In this document: positions 63,441-64,000 of the stretch, in pieces
How the letters are laid out: each line of letters begins with the position of its first letter
Position numbering within the stretch: the first letter of the stretch is position 1
Source of the DNA: Sugiyamaella lignohabitans
Lineage: Eukaryota; Ascomycota; Dipodascomycetes; Dipodascales; Trichomonascaceae
Assembly (NCBI RefSeq): GCF_001640025.1
Contig: NC_031672.1
Location: 3,472,001 to 3,536,000, forward strand
Length of the DNA: 64,000 bases
Reading direction: 5' to 3'
Translations under genes and position numbers: made by a program
Notes under the pieces: model-generated
Told to the model about the DNA's origin: nothing
The model's database searches: none
Seen by the model: only the letters and a program-made list of their open reading frames with translations

Positions 63441-64000
63441 TCACATAGGTAATTTTTGAAGATATATAGTGGCTCGAGAGGAGAGCTTGGGAAAAGAGTC
63501 GATGGCCATCTGTACAGACTGACAGCCAACCTTGACTACGCCGCGACGCACTAATTGGAACACCGAGTCTTCGGACACAGCAGTTTCGCCGATGTCTACT
63601 TCGCGAAGCAGTGGACAGTGCAATAAGGTCTCAATAATGTGGCTGTCATTGACAAAACTGTTACCAAATAGCGATAACTGCTTTAGTTGGGGACAGTTTA
63701 CAAAAAAAGATCCTTTGAAGTCCCTATTCAATACAGGATCCATATGGTCTAAAATCACTCGCTGTAGAACTTGACCGCACCCAAACTGGGTGAAGATGTT
63801 TTTGATGTGTATTTTACAGCTTGTAAGTTCTAGTGTCTCGAGTTCATTGAGGTAACCTGCCATATCCCTTAAATGTGGCCATTCTACTCGGTCCAGTTTT
63901 AGGCTAGAAAGATGACTTGGCCATTCAGTTGGCATTTCTGTATTAGTTGTTGCAGAGATCCTGGTAGGTTTTCCAGATGAGATGGATAAAGATCTCAGTT
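63441..64000 (-). CDS. Leucine-rich-repeat protein, F-box/AMN1-like (partial, N-terminus beyond window)
   Basis: Reading frame is open from the window edge to a TGA at 63441-63443. About 186 visible residues contain LRR units of the cysteine-containing type seen in F-box proteins (LETLELTSCKIHIKNIF, LKQLSLFGNSFVND, LREVDIGETAVSEDSVFQLV). The ATG at 63935 is internal, since coding sequence continues upstream in frame (LRSLSISSGKP). Such proteins are usually SCF substrate receptors, but no F-box is in view, so that is inference. Confidence 0.7.
   Translation of the reverse strand, partial: LRSLSISSGKPTRISATTNTEMPTEWPSHLSSLKLDRVEWPHLRDMAGYLNELETLELTSCKIHIKNIFTQFGCGQVLQRVILDHMDPVLNRDFKGSFFVNCPQLKQLSLFGNSFVNDSHIIETLLHCPLLREVDIGETAVSEDSVFQLVRRGVVKVGCQSVQMAIDSFPKLSSRATIYLQKLPM

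Overview
The window looks like nuclear DNA of an intron-rich budding yeast (Saccharomycotina). I infer a basal lineage such as Trichomonascaceae/Dipodascaceae (Sugiyamaella-like); the species is not established from sequence. Supporting points: yeast-type proteins (MYO2, RTS1, BUB3, SAM50, RPC31, GCD2, ESF1), short introns with GTAAGT/GTGAGT donors and CTAAC branch sites a few bases before the acceptor, a CYP52-type P450, a fused bacterial-type biotin gene, and a Y14/RBM8A exon-junction protein that Saccharomyces lacks. About 26 protein-coding genes and two tRNA genes are supported; eleven of the protein genes needed exon joining across introns (17 introns placed).

Layout. 0-5 kb: CIA1 (5' truncated by the window), SWD1, ESF1. 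5-15 kb: RTS1 (PP2A B56) and MYO2 (class V myosin, four exons), both minus. 15-19 kb: gene-poor stretch with a 16-bp minisatellite. 19-28 kb: small mitochondrial-type membrane protein, GCD2, MRP17-like mitoribosomal S6, GCV3, a PFK-2/FBPase-2-like protein without its catalytic phosphatase His, and CAX4. 29-35 kb: FLC/TRP-like membrane protein and BUB3. 36-42 kb: CYP52-like P450, KAPA synthase ending in a peroxisomal SKL, and a BioD-BioA fusion, forming a biotin-centred neighbourhood. 42-49 kb: secreted histidine acid phosphatase, aldo/keto reductase, a 59-codon small ORF, RPC31. 50-60 kb: CUE/Smr protein (CUE2-like), DHA2 MFS transporter, an inverted-repeat-bounded cassette with tRNA-Lys and a heptad-repeat coiled-coil ORF, SAM50, a second identical tRNA-Lys, and Y14. 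60-64 kb: an unrecognised Ser-rich protein and a partial leucine-rich-repeat protein.

The most unusual feature is a dispersed family of about 55-60 bp GC-rich elements (at least 16 copies). Each has a conserved body (GCCTCCGGCGGC, then a CTGGGGC...GCCCCAG hairpin, then GACCC) ending in a second palindrome whose sequence differs between copies while pairing is kept. Six copies lie inside introns of three genes, and two introns carry two copies in inverted orientation. They resemble the double-hairpin/GC-cluster elements known from fungal mitochondria, but here sit in nuclear introns and intergenic DNA, and behave like candidate introner-type mobile elements.
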